From contig JAAWBT010000026.1 in NCBI GenBank assembly GCA_022792835.1, positions 1 to 64,000 of the forward strand: a DNA stretch of 64,000 nt. Direction: 5' to 3'. Position 1 is the stretch's first letter. Each line of letters opens with the position of its first letter. The position numbers and the translations under genes were made by a program. Below, piece by piece: positions 53,803 to 62,023 of this stretch. The notes beneath the pieces were generated by a model. It did not search any database and was not told the origin of the DNA. It saw only the letters and a list, made by a program, of their open reading frames with translations. This DNA comes from Lachnospiraceae bacterium. GTDB taxonomy: Bacteria; Bacillota; Clostridia; Lachnospirales; Lachnospiraceae.

Positions 53803-54344
53803 AGGCCTGGGAGCATTTAAAAACCATCAATCACCACAAAAGCGAAGTTATGAAGAACTGCTTTCAGGTGGGCATGTATAAACAGGGGCTTTTGCACGAT
53901 TTATCCAAATACAGCCCAAGTGAATTTTTGGTGGGCTGCCGGTATTATCAGGGGAACCGGAGCCCCAATGCAGCGGAGCGGGAGGAAAAGGGATATTCGT
54001 CCGCCTGGCTTCACCACAAGGGACGGAATAAGCACCATTTTGAGTATTGGATTGATGTGGATATGGACAGAGGTTTTGAGGTGGCCGGGATGCAGATGCC
54101 GGTGAAATATGTTCTCGAAATGTTCATGGACCGGATCGCTGCCTCCAAGACTTATCAGAAAGAAAAGTATACAGATGTAAGTCCTTTGGAATACTATAAC
54201 CGGACGAGGGACGTGATGGTTATCCATCCAAAGACCAGGCGTCAGCTGGAAGTGCTTCTTAAGATGCTGGCAAAGCATGGAGAAGAAGAGACCTTCCAGT
54301 ATATCAGAGAGCATATCATAAAGAGACGTAGTGGAGCTATATAA
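53799..54344 (+). CDS. DUF5662-like protein
   Basis: No established function. The 181-residue protein is rich in histidine and aromatic residues: HHKSEVMKNCFQVGMYKQGL at the N-terminus, HDLSKYSPSEF, AWLHHKGRNKHHFEYWIDVD and a C-terminal helix. The HD and HH motifs resemble a metal-binding helical hydrolase such as HD-type proteins, but this is only suggestive. It is co-transcribed with the Lrp-family gene. Confidence 0.75.
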   Translation: MKAWEHLKTINHHKSEVMKNCFQVGMYKQGLLHDLSKYSPSEFLVGCRYYQGNRSPNAAEREEKGYSSAWLHHKGRNKHHFEYWIDVDMDRGFEVAGMQMPVKYVLEMFMDRIAASKTYQKEKYTDVSPLEYYNRTRDVMVIHPKTRRQLEVLLKMLAKHGEEETFQYIREHIIKRRSGAI

Positions 54345-54388
54345 ATAAGAATTGACAGCAATTTCCTGGCCTTTCACACCATTTTTGA

Positions 54389-54416
54389 TTGAAAGAGGAG
54401 TGGTTTTTGATAAAAT
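54389..54416 (+). promoter_or_regulatory. Probable promoter of the two-component genes
   Basis: TTGAAA at 54389-54394, 16-bp spacer, TAAAAT at 54411-54416, ahead of the LytTR regulator gene. Confidence 0.6.
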
Positions 54417-54438
54417 GGAGGGTATAGGAGAGTCTGCC

Positions 54439-55143
54439 ATGATTAAAATTGCAATCTGCGACGATGAGACGGTCCTGTGTGAGAAACTGAAACAGACCGT
54501 CTCTTCTATATTAAAAAACTGGAACAGAGAGTTCGAGATTGTCTGCTGCAAAAACGCAGTGGGGTTTCTTTGCGGTCCTTTGGACTATGATTTATTATTT
54601 CTGGATATTAAACTGCCGGGGATCAACGGAATGAAGGCAGCTCAAGGGCTCCGGAAACAGGGGTATGGAGGGGAATTGATCTTTGTGACAGCTTTTTCAG
54701 AGTATATGCCGGAGGCTTTTGAGGTGGAGGCGGCAGATTATCTGAAAAAGCCTGTTGATCAGGAACGGCTGGAGCGGACCCTCAGGCGGGTGTTGGGACG
54801 GATTTCAGGCGCCAGGGAGGAAAGCTTCTGGATTCGGACTGCCAATTGGTATAAAAGAATTCTTTTTGATGAGATCTACTACTGCGAGGTCATCAATAGA
54901 AAAATTTTTGTGCACACAAAAGATGGTGTGATTGATTATTATGGGAAACTGAGGGAGGCAGAGCGTCAGGCCTCGCCTCATCTGGTTCGGTGCCACCGCA
55001 GCTATTTGGTAAATCTGACACATCTGAAAGAATATGCCGGAGGGGAAATCCTTCTGGGCAATGGGGAACGGATTCCTGTGTCGAAAAATTATCATCAGAC
55101 ATTTCTTCAGCAGATGCTTCGCTATCTGGACAGGGAGGGATAG
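54439..55143 (+). CDS. LytTR-family response regulator (AgrA/VirR-like)
   Basis: DNA-binding half of a two-component system. The 234-residue protein has a receiver domain with the acidic pair CDDE at 7-10, the phosphorylated aspartate D56 in LFLDIKLPG, and the conserved lysine in YLKKPVD. A LytTR domain at about 130-230 (IYYCEVINRKIFVHT, LVRCHRSYLVNL) follows. TAGGAGA precedes the chosen ATG. The kinase gene begins 3 bases after the stop. Confidence 0.92.
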   Translation: MIKIAICDDETVLCEKLKQTVSSILKNWNREFEIVCCKNAVGFLCGPLDYDLLFLDIKLPGINGMKAAQGLRKQGYGGELIFVTAFSEYMPEAFEVEAADYLKKPVDQERLERTLRRVLGRISGAREESFWIRTANWYKRILFDEIYYCEVINRKIFVHTKDGVIDYYGKLREAERQASPHLVRCHRSYLVNLTHLKEYAGGEILLGNGERIPVSKNYHQTFLQQMLRYLDREG

Positions 55144-55146
55144 GAA

Positions 55147-56556
55147 TTGGAATGGTTCAACGGAGGGACTTTCGGACTTGCTTATTTTTCCCAGTGGCAG
55201 ATCTTCCTGCCGAATATCCTGAATCTGGTGGTTATCCCCTTTCTGCTCTGCTATTTTTTTTGCCGTTTTGGAGGTATTTCTTTCCGCCTGCGGTATGGGA
55301 TAGGTTATTTTCTGATATCAGCAGGTCTTTCTTTTCTGGAGGCAGGAACAGGGCTTCCCGGAAGCCTGGGCCTGATTCTGGAGATTCTGGCCTTTGCTCT
55401 CTATGGAACCCTTTTTCTCAAAAATTCCTGGCAGGAGGCCTGGATCAATGCGCTTTTGCTGCGTTCTGTGTTTGGCATCATTGACTGTGTCCTCAAAATG
55501 GTGGATTACCGGCTTGTCCTCCCTCTCATGGTCCGTTTAGAGGCCTTTTTTCTTGCTTCGGATGCACTCAGAGAGCTTATCCGGATTCTGCTTGTTTTGG
55601 GAGCCCTGACATGGATTTTACAGCATTTTTTCCGGAGAATGCCAGGGATTTTGCGGGAGCAGATTCTGTTTTTGACAGTTCCTCTCTTTTTTATCGCGCT
55701 GGCAGAACGGGTGATACAGGGCTCCTTTTACGGAGATACCGTCACGGTGGATAAGATGGGAGGGGTTTTTCCTGCAGTGGAGGTAAACCATTGGGAAAAC
55801 CTGCTTCTGCAGCTTTTGGCCGGGGTCTGCCTGCCTGCGGTTCTCTTTCTTTACCAGAAGCTTGCCCAGGCACAGTCTGCGGAGAAAAAGCTGCTCTGCC
55901 TTTCCAGGCAGGAGACGGAGCAGAAGCAGTATGTGGAGGAAGCCATTTTGCGGGAGAAACAGACAAAAGCGTTTCGCCATGACCTCCAGAACCACTTGAC
56001 AGTGCTTCAGGAGTTTTTAAAGGGAGGACAGGTGGAGGAGGCCCGTAAATACCTGGATCAGCTTCAAGGGGCCGCCAGGGAGCTTTCTTGCCAGGTCCAG
56101 ACAGGAAATCCGGCGGTGGATGTGCTTCTGGGGAGTAAGAGTGCCGCTGCAAAGCAGAGAGGGATTCAGGTACAGTGTGAGCTTTTTATACCAAAAGAGA
56201 GCAGTGTGGGGGATATGAACTGGTGTATACTTCTCTCCAACGCTTTCGACAATGCAGTCAACGCCTGCGAAGAGATTCTGCCAGAAAAACGGTATCTGAT
56301 TCTGGCCGGAAAAAGAAAAGGGAATTTCTATCTGCTGACTTTGGAAAATTCCTGCAGAGAGGATTTGAGGGAGCCGCCGCCAGAAGGGATCGGCCTTTCC
56401 AATATCAGGACTATCGTAGAGTCCATGGACGGAACGGTGGAAAAGACGGTGTCTGAGGGGGTCTATAAGCTGAAACTGTTGTTTATCCTCCCGCAACAAA
56501 AGTCCTCCCTTTTGCATCAATCGTCTCATGGGAATCGAACCTCTGCCGATAAGTAA
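55147..56556 (+). CDS. GHKL-type sensor histidine kinase (AgrC-like)
   Basis: Membrane sensor kinase partner of the LytTR regulator. The 469-residue protein has about six membrane helices in its first 225 residues, a short coiled coil, the phospho-acceptor histidine H278 in FRHDLQNHLTVL, and an ATP-binding domain with NAFDNAVNACEE and the G-box GIGLSNIRTIVESM. The start is TTG with GGGAGGGA upstream; an internal start would cut into the first helix. No AgrB/AgrD-type peptide genes are next to it, so the signal is unknown. Confidence 0.88.
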   Translation: MEWFNGGTFGLAYFSQWQIFLPNILNLVVIPFLLCYFFCRFGGISFRLRYGIGYFLISAGLSFLEAGTGLPGSLGLILEILAFALYGTLFLKNSWQEAWINALLLRSVFGIIDCVLKMVDYRLVLPLMVRLEAFFLASDALRELIRILLVLGALTWILQHFFRRMPGILREQILFLTVPLFFIALAERVIQGSFYGDTVTVDKMGGVFPAVEVNHWENLLLQLLAGVCLPAVLFLYQKLAQAQSAEKKLLCLSRQETEQKQYVEEAILREKQTKAFRHDLQNHLTVLQEFLKGGQVEEARKYLDQLQGAARELSCQVQTGNPAVDVLLGSKSAAAKQRGIQVQCELFIPKESSVGDMNWCILLSNAFDNAVNACEEILPEKRYLILAGKRKGNFYLLTLENSCREDLREPPPEGIGLSNIRTIVESMDGTVEKTVSEGVYKLKLLFILPQQKSSLLHQSSHGNRTSADK

Positions 56557-56586
56557 GGTATAAAAGACAAAGGAGGCGTTTGGAAT

Positions 56587-56898
56587 ATGAACATCAGTCC
56601 GGTTGGAAATTTAGCGGCAGCTCCTTTCGCGGCGGGCGGAGGGAATGAGGCGAAGATCAAGGAGCTGGAAAAGAAGCTTGCGCATCTCACAGAAGAAAAA
56701 AAGAAAGCCCAGGAAAATCATGATGTCGAGAAGGCCCAGAAACTTGAGCAGGAGATTCAGAAAGTGAAACAGGAGCTTGAAGAGCTTAAGCGGAAAGCCA
56801 AGAAAGAAGAGGAAGGCAGGAAGGACGGCCAGTCTGTTCAGAAGGAACAGGTGCCGCCAGACGGAATCACCGGGCAGTATATTGATGCGTGGGCATAA
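56587..56898 (+). CDS. Small coiled-coil protein of unknown function
   Basis: A 103-residue, highly charged protein. A short Ala/Gly-rich head (MNISPVGNLAAAPFAAGGG) is followed by a coiled coil at about residues 20-72 rich in K and E, with a heptad-like pattern, and a hydrophilic tail ending in ITGQYIDAWA. It has no signal peptide and no cysteine. AAAGGAGG lies 11 bases before the ATG. It follows the kinase gene after 30 bases, probably in the same transcript. FlxA-like proteins share this composition, but the match is weak. Confidence 0.7.
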   Translation: MNISPVGNLAAAPFAAGGGNEAKIKELEKKLAHLTEEKKKAQENHDVEKAQKLEQEIQKVKQELEELKRKAKKEEEGRKDGQSVQKEQVPPDGITGQYIDAWA

Positions 56899-56924
56899 GA
56901 GAAACAGGTGCTTCGATTCTCTTT
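56897..56924 (+). terminator. Weak terminator after the coiled-coil gene
   Basis: AAGAGAA (56897-56903) pairs with TTCTCTT (56917-56923), then TT. AT-rich and short, hence weak. Confidence 0.4.
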
Positions 56925-56954
56925 TCCGTTTGTTGAAATATTTTTAAATAATAA

Positions 56955-56983
56955 TTTACAAAATATTTATGCTGTGCTATAAT
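56955..56983 (+). promoter_or_regulatory. Promoter of the riboswitch-ABC operon
   Basis: TTTACA at 56955-56960, 17-bp spacer, perfect TATAAT at 56978-56983. Transcription would start near 56990, about 55 bases before the riboswitch core. Confidence 0.8.
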
Positions 56984-57043
56984 GAGATAGTTAATATTAT
57001 AACGAAATGCAAAAAAGTTTTGATTCTGGAAATATGGGTTCTG

Positions 57044-57217
57044 GCAAAGGTTTAATAGCTGGAGCGTTTTCCAGAGGAGAATGAAAAGGGAATGCAGTGT
57101 GAATCTGCAGCAGCCCTCGCTACTGTATAGGGGACAGACTATTCGAGCCATTGGCGGCTTGCCGCCGAGAAGGGAATAGGAAGGATGAATCTAAGCCAGG
57201 AGACCTGCTTTTTTGCA
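57044..57217 (+). promoter_or_regulatory. Cobalamin riboswitch
   Basis: RNA sensor that binds a B12 form and switches off the downstream genes. The conserved core is clear: AAAAGGGAA at 57084-57092, GCAGCCCTCGCTACTG at 57110-57125, and the B12 box AAGCCAGGAGACCTGC at 57193-57208. A variable peripheral hairpin (GGCGGCTTGCCGCC) lies at about 57152-57165. Outer limits are approximate. A terminator 60 bases downstream suggests control by premature termination. Together with its terminator it fills the 536-base gap before the binding protein gene. Confidence 0.93.
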
Positions 57218-57275
57218 AAATATGTATTATTTTCGATGGGAAAATACGTGCATTTGTTGAACTGGGAGTGGTTTC

Positions 57276-57314
57276 GGGAGCGTTATTTTCTGTGTGAAGA
57301 TAACGCTCTTTTTG
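57276..57314 (+). terminator. Riboswitch-associated intrinsic terminator
   Basis: GAGCGTTAT (57278-57286) pairs perfectly with ATAACGCTC (57300-57308), followed by TTTTTG. It is the likely expression platform of the cobalamin riboswitch. Confidence 0.88.
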
Positions 57315-57434
57315 TTGTTTCACAGGAAATTTCATCTCCTATATGGCAAAGGTCATCGGGGGGAAACGCTGTCTTTCCTGCCTCCGCTATGACGTAAAAA
57401 CTGCACGGCCATCAGAAGGAAGAGGAGGATGAAT

Positions 57435-59201
57435 ATGAACAAATGGAAAAAGAGATTTCTGACAGCTGTAATTTCTCTTAGCCTTGCAGCGGCGCTGTTG
57501 GCAGGCTGCGGACAGGATGGAGGCGGGGATTTTCAGGGAGCTTCCAAAGAGGCAGGAGAAACAACCGCAGCCGGAGAGCCCAAAAGCGCGCCGGGTACAG
57601 AGAAGACGGGAAAGGGAGTCGATGATACAGAAAGCGCAGAGAGAGCAGGCGGGGGCCATGTTGAGAACCTGGTCATAGGCACGACGGCAGAAAACAATGT
57701 ATTTAATGCCCTGACTCAGAAGGATGCCTTCGGTCGGATGAATTACAATGGGCTGACCCAGGGGGATTTTGTATATCGGGATGCCAATCAAGAACTGCAG
57801 CCTTATTTTTTTCGGTCTTTTGAGATTTCAGAGGATGGGAAGCAGATTGATTTTACGTTTCCGCTGGACGCTGTGTGGCATGACGGCGAGCCTGTGACAA
57901 AAGACGATTTGGAGTTCACCTTTGAGTACATGAGGGATGTGAAGAAGGTGGGAAGTCTCCAGAACCTGGAAAAGATAGAATTTACAGGCGAGGACAGCGC
58001 GTCCTTGATCTTCTCAGAACCGGACGCTTATTATTGGATTAACTCTACTTGTAACAATAATGCCTGTGTTTACGCAAAGCATATCTGGGAAGGCGTTGAG
58101 GATCCGTCAAGCGTCACGGGAGAGGAAGCGGCCGTTGGCTGTGGCCCCTATAAGCTTGTCTCTGCCGATACGGAGGCTCAGTGTTCCGTATATGAGGCTG
58201 TTCCGGAGAATGCGTTTCTTGGAGAGCTGACAGTGGACAAGGTAACGCTTCAGAGCTATTCTGATGAGTCAACGCTGATGATGGCTATGATGAACGGTGA
58301 AATCGACGCTATGTATAATTACGCAAATCCCATTGACGCGCCTGTCATTGACACCGTGACCGGAAATGAGGATATCGACCTGGGAGAGAGTCCTTTCATG
58401 GGGTGCTACCAGCTGGAATATGGAAAGGACCGGGCGCCCGGAAACGACGAGGCATTCCGAAAGGCAGTGAGTATGGCTTTAAACTATGAGCTTCTTGCGT
58501 CCACGATAAACGGAGAATATGGTATGCTTCCCGGAACCGGGATCATTCCTCCTTCCTGCAAGGGATACGACGAAACGCTCCCCATGCTGGAGTATGATAC
58601 GCAGAAGGCGGAGGAAATGCTGGAGGCGGCAGGATATATAGACGTGGATGGAGACGGTTACAGAGAACTGCCGGATGGAAGCCAGATGGATCTGGCTGTG
58701 ACGCCTCAGTACAGCTCCAGCATGGATCTGAGAATGCGGATCGCAGAAGTCATCATGCAGAGCCTTGACAAAGTGGGAATAAAAAACCATATGGACAATG
58801 AGAGCATCACAAACAGCGAGGTGTGGGAGGAAAATATGACTAAAGGGGAATACGACCTTTCCATTACCCTTACTACGTCGGGAATGGCCAGCTACAGTAC
58901 GGCGTTCCGTTATTTTATGGGCGAGCTTCGGGAAGGGGAAACCTCCTGGATTTGGGGAACCATCCATGACCCGTCCTATAAGGAAAGCTATTATGCCATG
59001 ACAGGAGCGGTTTCCGACGAGGATTACATTGAAAACTGCAAAAAGCTTCAAGAGTACGTATCGGACACCAGAAGCGCTCAGGCGCTTTGCTGGGAGACTG
59101 CGTTTTTTCCTTATCGGACAGATCAATATACTGGATGGGAAAATTTCCCGTCCTGGGGCGTGATCAATAATCTGACATGGTTTAACCTTACGACAAAATA
59201 G
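57435..59201 (+). CDS. ABC importer substrate-binding lipoprotein, family 5 (peptide/nickel type)
   Basis: Binding protein of a DppA/OppA/NikA-like importer. The 588-residue protein has a lipoprotein signal with lipobox LLAGC (lipid-modified C25), a Gly/Glu/Ala-rich linker, and a family 5 fold starting at about residue 75 (VENLVIGTTAENNVFNAL), with FTFPLDAVWHDGEPVTKDDLEFTFEYM cut to its core WHDGEPVTKDD. GTGIIPPSCKGYDETL and the C-terminal closure segment are also present. AGGAGG lies 6 bases before the chosen ATG. It is the first gene after a cobalamin riboswitch, so cobalt, a cobalt chelate or a corrinoid is the likely ligand rather than general peptides. That is inference from regulation. 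Confidence 0.9.
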   Translation: MNKWKKRFLTAVISLSLAAALLAGCGQDGGGDFQGASKEAGETTAAGEPKSAPGTEKTGKGVDDTESAERAGGGHVENLVIGTTAENNVFNALTQKDAFGRMNYNGLTQGDFVYRDANQELQPYFFRSFEISEDGKQIDFTFPLDAVWHDGEPVTKDDLEFTFEYMRDVKKVGSLQNLEKIEFTGEDSASLIFSEPDAYYWINSTCNNNACVYAKHIWEGVEDPSSVTGEEAAVGCGPYKLVSADTEAQCSVYEAVPENAFLGELTVDKVTLQSYSDESTLMMAMMNGEIDAMYNYANPIDAPVIDTVTGNEDIDLGESPFMGCYQLEYGKDRAPGNDEAFRKAVSMALNYELLASTINGEYGMLPGTGIIPPSCKGYDETLPMLEYDTQKAEEMLEAAGYIDVDGDGYRELPDGSQMDLAVTPQYSSSMDLRMRIAEVIMQSLDKVGIKNHMDNESITNSEVWEENMTKGEYDLSITLTTSGMASYSTAFRYFMGELREGETSWIWGTIHDPSYKESYYAMTGAVSDEDYIENCKKLQEYVSDTRSAQALCWETAFFPYRTDQYTGWENFPSWGVINNLTWFNLTTK

Positions 59202-59299
59202 CCGGTTATCGGAGCGGGCGGGGGAAGCACCGTTCTCCTGCCCGGTTACCAGGAAAAACGTAGTTCCGGCACGGCCTGCCGGACCAGAAAGGGATGAGT

Positions 59300-60295
59300 A
59301 TGCTGTGCAGACATATTTTAAGGCGGACAGCGATCGCAGTTTTGACAGTTTATCTGATTATTACGATCAGTTTTATTCTGGTGCATGTCATGCCGGGGGA
59401 TCCGGTTATTCATCTGGTAGGACAGGAGGAATATTATTATCTTCTGGACAATGATCCGGTTTATTTGGAAAGGCAGATCGAGAGGTATGGTTTGAATGAA
59501 AGTCTGCCGGTTCAGTATATAAAATATTTAAAAAGCATTGCGACTCTGGACTTTGGCACGGCCTATGCCAATCAGAAACCGGTGACAGAGAATGTGTTGA
59601 AAGCTTCCGGATGGACGTTGATGCTCTCAGTTCCTACCTGGCTTCTCGGCGGACTTATGGGAGCCGTTCTGGGAGTTTTGGCCGGATGGAAGCCGGGAAA
59701 GCGTTTTGACAAGATCATGACGCCGTTTTTTCTTGTGATCAATACGATTCCGGCCAACTGTCTGAGCCTGATTTTTCTGATGTTTTTTTCCTACCGATTG
59801 AAGCTGTTTCCGATCAATGGGATGGTTTCTGCGGGAACAGAAGGGATCGGACGGCTTTTCAGTATTCTGACTCATATGTGCCTTCCTCTGTTCATTTTGA
59901 TTCTGTTTCGGACGGCCGGAGATTTTATGCTGATGAAAAGTGCGGTATCCCAAATACGTGAGGAGGAATATGTCCTGACTGCCAGATCCAAGGGGATTCC
60001 TGGAAAACATCTTTTGTTTATCCATGTGATGAAGAATGCGATGGTGCCTTATCTGACTTCGTTTCTCATGCAGATGGGAAGCCTTTTATCCGGTTCCATG
60101 ATCGTAGAAGTTATTTTCGGCTGGAAGGGTATGGGGATGCTGATGTACAATGCAGTGCAGAATCGGGATTTCCCCACGGCGCAGCTTTGTTTTCTGATCA
60201 GCGCAGTATGCGTGGTCGCAAGCAGCCTTTTGAGCGATATTGTGAATGCTGCCATAGATCCCAGAATAAGGACGGGAGACGTTTATGAAACATAA
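59300..60295 (+). CDS. ABC importer permease 1 (DppB/NikB-like)
   Basis: First membrane subunit of the riboswitch-controlled importer. The 331-residue protein has the N-terminal helix typical of DppB (ISFILVHVMPGDPV), about six helices, and the EAA loop EEEYVLTARSKGIPGKHLL that docks on the ATPase. An in-frame ATG at 59294 is possible, but the site AAAGGG is better placed for 59300. It follows the binding protein gene by 98 bases and overlaps the second permease gene by 11 bp. Confidence 0.92.
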   Translation: MLCRHILRRTAIAVLTVYLIITISFILVHVMPGDPVIHLVGQEEYYYLLDNDPVYLERQIERYGLNESLPVQYIKYLKSIATLDFGTAYANQKPVTENVLKASGWTLMLSVPTWLLGGLMGAVLGVLAGWKPGKRFDKIMTPFFLVINTIPANCLSLIFLMFFSYRLKLFPINGMVSAGTEGIGRLFSILTHMCLPLFILILFRTAGDFMLMKSAVSQIREEEYVLTARSKGIPGKHLLFIHVMKNAMVPYLTSFLMQMGSLLSGSMIVEVIFGWKGMGMLMYNAVQNRDFPTAQLCFLISAVCVVASSLLSDIVNAAIDPRIRTGDVYET

Positions 60296-61091
60296 GAAAA
60301 AATGGAACAGGGCGATGATTACCGGGATCTGTATCATTGCTTTTTTCCTGGCGGTCGCTGTGTTGGCTCCTCTGATCGCCCCTTATGATCCCAATGAAAT
60401 GATACGGGGATATCTGCCGCCCTCAAAAGAACATATTCTGGGGACCAACGATGTGGGACAGGATATTTTTTCGGAAATGATCTATGGGACGAGGGTTTCT
60501 CTTTATATTGGTATTTTCGCTGCCTGCATCGTGACGGGGATTGGGACGGTTCTTGCCCTGATTTCCGGGTATTTCGGAGGTGTGGCTGACAAAGTGATCA
60601 CGGCTGTGACCAATGTGGCGATGGCTGTGCCGGGACTGCCGCTGACGGTTCTTATGGTAGCGTATCTGGAACCTGGAAAATGGAGCCTGATCATATCGAT
60701 CAGCGTTACGGCGTGGACAGGAACCATGCGAATCTTGCGTTCCAGAGTGCAGCAGCTTTCCCAGATGCCTTTCATTAAGAGTGAACGGGCTCTTGGAGTT
60801 TCTCCGGCAGTGATCCTGTACAGGCATATTCTGCCGAACGTGAAAGATATCATTTTGACAAGAGGAGCGCTGACGGTTTCCAGCGCTATGATGACAGAGG
60901 CGGGCTTAAGTTTTTTAGGACTTGGCAGCGTGACAGAAAAAAGCTGGGGCGGCGTGCTCCACTATGCGTTTTTCAGAAACAGTATCCTGAAAAATCAGGT
61001 TTGGTGGTATTTGCCGCCGATCCTCTGCATCTGTGTCGCAGTACTTGGATTTATGTTAGCGGGCTATTACGGCCAGCGAAAGAAAGCGTAG
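60285..61091 (+). CDS. ABC importer permease 2 (DppC/NikC-like)
   Basis: Second membrane subunit. The 268-residue protein has the family opening LAPLIAPYDPNEMI followed by HILGTNDVGQDIFSEMIYGTRVSL, cut to its core GTNDVGQDIFS. About six helices follow, with the EAA loop MPFIKSERALGVSPAVILYRHILPN (core SERALGVSPAVI) and TEAGLSFLGLG near the C-terminus. The ATPase gene starts 8 bases after the stop. Confidence 0.92.
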   Translation: MKHKKKWNRAMITGICIIAFFLAVAVLAPLIAPYDPNEMIRGYLPPSKEHILGTNDVGQDIFSEMIYGTRVSLYIGIFAACIVTGIGTVLALISGYFGGVADKVITAVTNVAMAVPGLPLTVLMVAYLEPGKWSLIISISVTAWTGTMRILRSRVQQLSQMPFIKSERALGVSPAVILYRHILPNVKDIILTRGALTVSSAMMTEAGLSFLGLGSVTEKSWGGVLHYAFFRNSILKNQVWWYLPPILCICVAVLGFMLAGYYGQRKKA

Positions 61092-61099
61092 GTGTAGGG

Positions 61100-62023
61100 A
61101 TGCTTGAGATCAGAGATTTATCTGTAGCTTTTATTGACGGACATTCGGTGCAGGCGGTGGAACATGTGAGCCTTTTGGCAGAGGATGGAGAGCATGTGGC
61201 GATCGTGGGTGAGACGGGAAGCGGAAAAAGCATTCTTCTTCTGGCGATCCTTGGATTATTGCAGGAGGGAGCCAGGGTAACGGGGGAGATTTTGTTTGAA
61301 GGGCAGGATCTTTTAAAGCTTTCGAAAAAAGCCTGGAATAAAGTGCGGGGAAGCCGGATTTCTTATGTACCGCAGGGAAATGGAAACGGTCTGAACCCGC
61401 TTCTCAAAATTGGATTTCAGATCAGCGAGCCGATGATGATTCATAAAAATCTTCCGAGAGGGCAGGCGTGGAAGAAAGGAATTGAGCTGATGAAACGTTT
61501 TTATATCGGAAATGAAGAGCAGGCGGCCAGACAGTATCCTCACACCTTCAGCGGCGGAATGAAGCAGCGGGCGTTGATTGCCATGGGGATTGCGGCGGAC
61601 GCAGGAACACTTCTGGCAGATGAGCCGACAAAGGGACTTGATGAGGAGAGGATTCAGGAGGTGGTAAAGTGTTTTCAAGATCTGGATGACCGGACGATCC
61701 TCTGTGTGACCCATGACATCGGATTTGCCAGAGAGATCAGCCGGAAACTCTGCGTCATGTACGCTTCGTATCTGGTGGAATATGGACCGACAGCGGAGGT
61801 TCTTGCGCGACCGTTCCACCCATATACCAGAGATATTCTGTCGGCTTTGCCGGAAAACGGTCTGAAATTCACTGCTGGATTTTCGATTTCCCATGAAGAC
61901 TATGGGGAGACAGGTTGTAAATATGCCAGAAGATGCAGGGACTGTTTTGAAAAATGTCAGGAGATGCCGCCGGCCTTTGAGACGGCGGGACGCAAAGTGA
62001 GGTGTTGGAAATATGCTCCTTGA
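61100..62023 (+). CDS. ABC importer ATPase 1 (DppD/NikD-like)
   Basis: First ATPase subunit of the importer. The 307-residue protein has Walker A GETGSGKSI at about 36-44, Q-loop YVPQGNGNGLNPL, signature FSGGMKQRALIAMG, Walker B TLLADEPTKGLD, switch histidine CVTHDIGFA, and a C-terminal oligopeptide-type extension. That extension holds four cysteines in CKYARRCRDCFEKC, which in DppD relatives bind an iron-sulfur cluster. The ATG is preceded by TAGGTGTAGGG. An in-frame reading beginning at 61001 lies in the permease gene and is not used. It overlaps the second ATPase gene by 11 bp. Confidence 0.92.
   Translation: MLEIRDLSVAFIDGHSVQAVEHVSLLAEDGEHVAIVGETGSGKSILLLAILGLLQEGARVTGEILFEGQDLLKLSKKAWNKVRGSRISYVPQGNGNGLNPLLKIGFQISEPMMIHKNLPRGQAWKKGIELMKRFYIGNEEQAARQYPHTFSGGMKQRALIAMGIAADAGTLLADEPTKGLDEERIQEVVKCFQDLDDRTILCVTHDIGFAREISRKLCVMYASYLVEYGPTAEVLARPFHPYTRDILSALPENGLKFTAGFSISHEDYGETGCKYARRCRDCFEKCQEMPPAFETAGRKVRCWKYAP

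Noticed and set aside
56587-56898. AgrD-type autoinducing peptide precursor
   Set aside because: The product is 103 residues, a charged coiled coil without an amphipathic leader, cysteine or the acidic C-terminal motif of AgrD.
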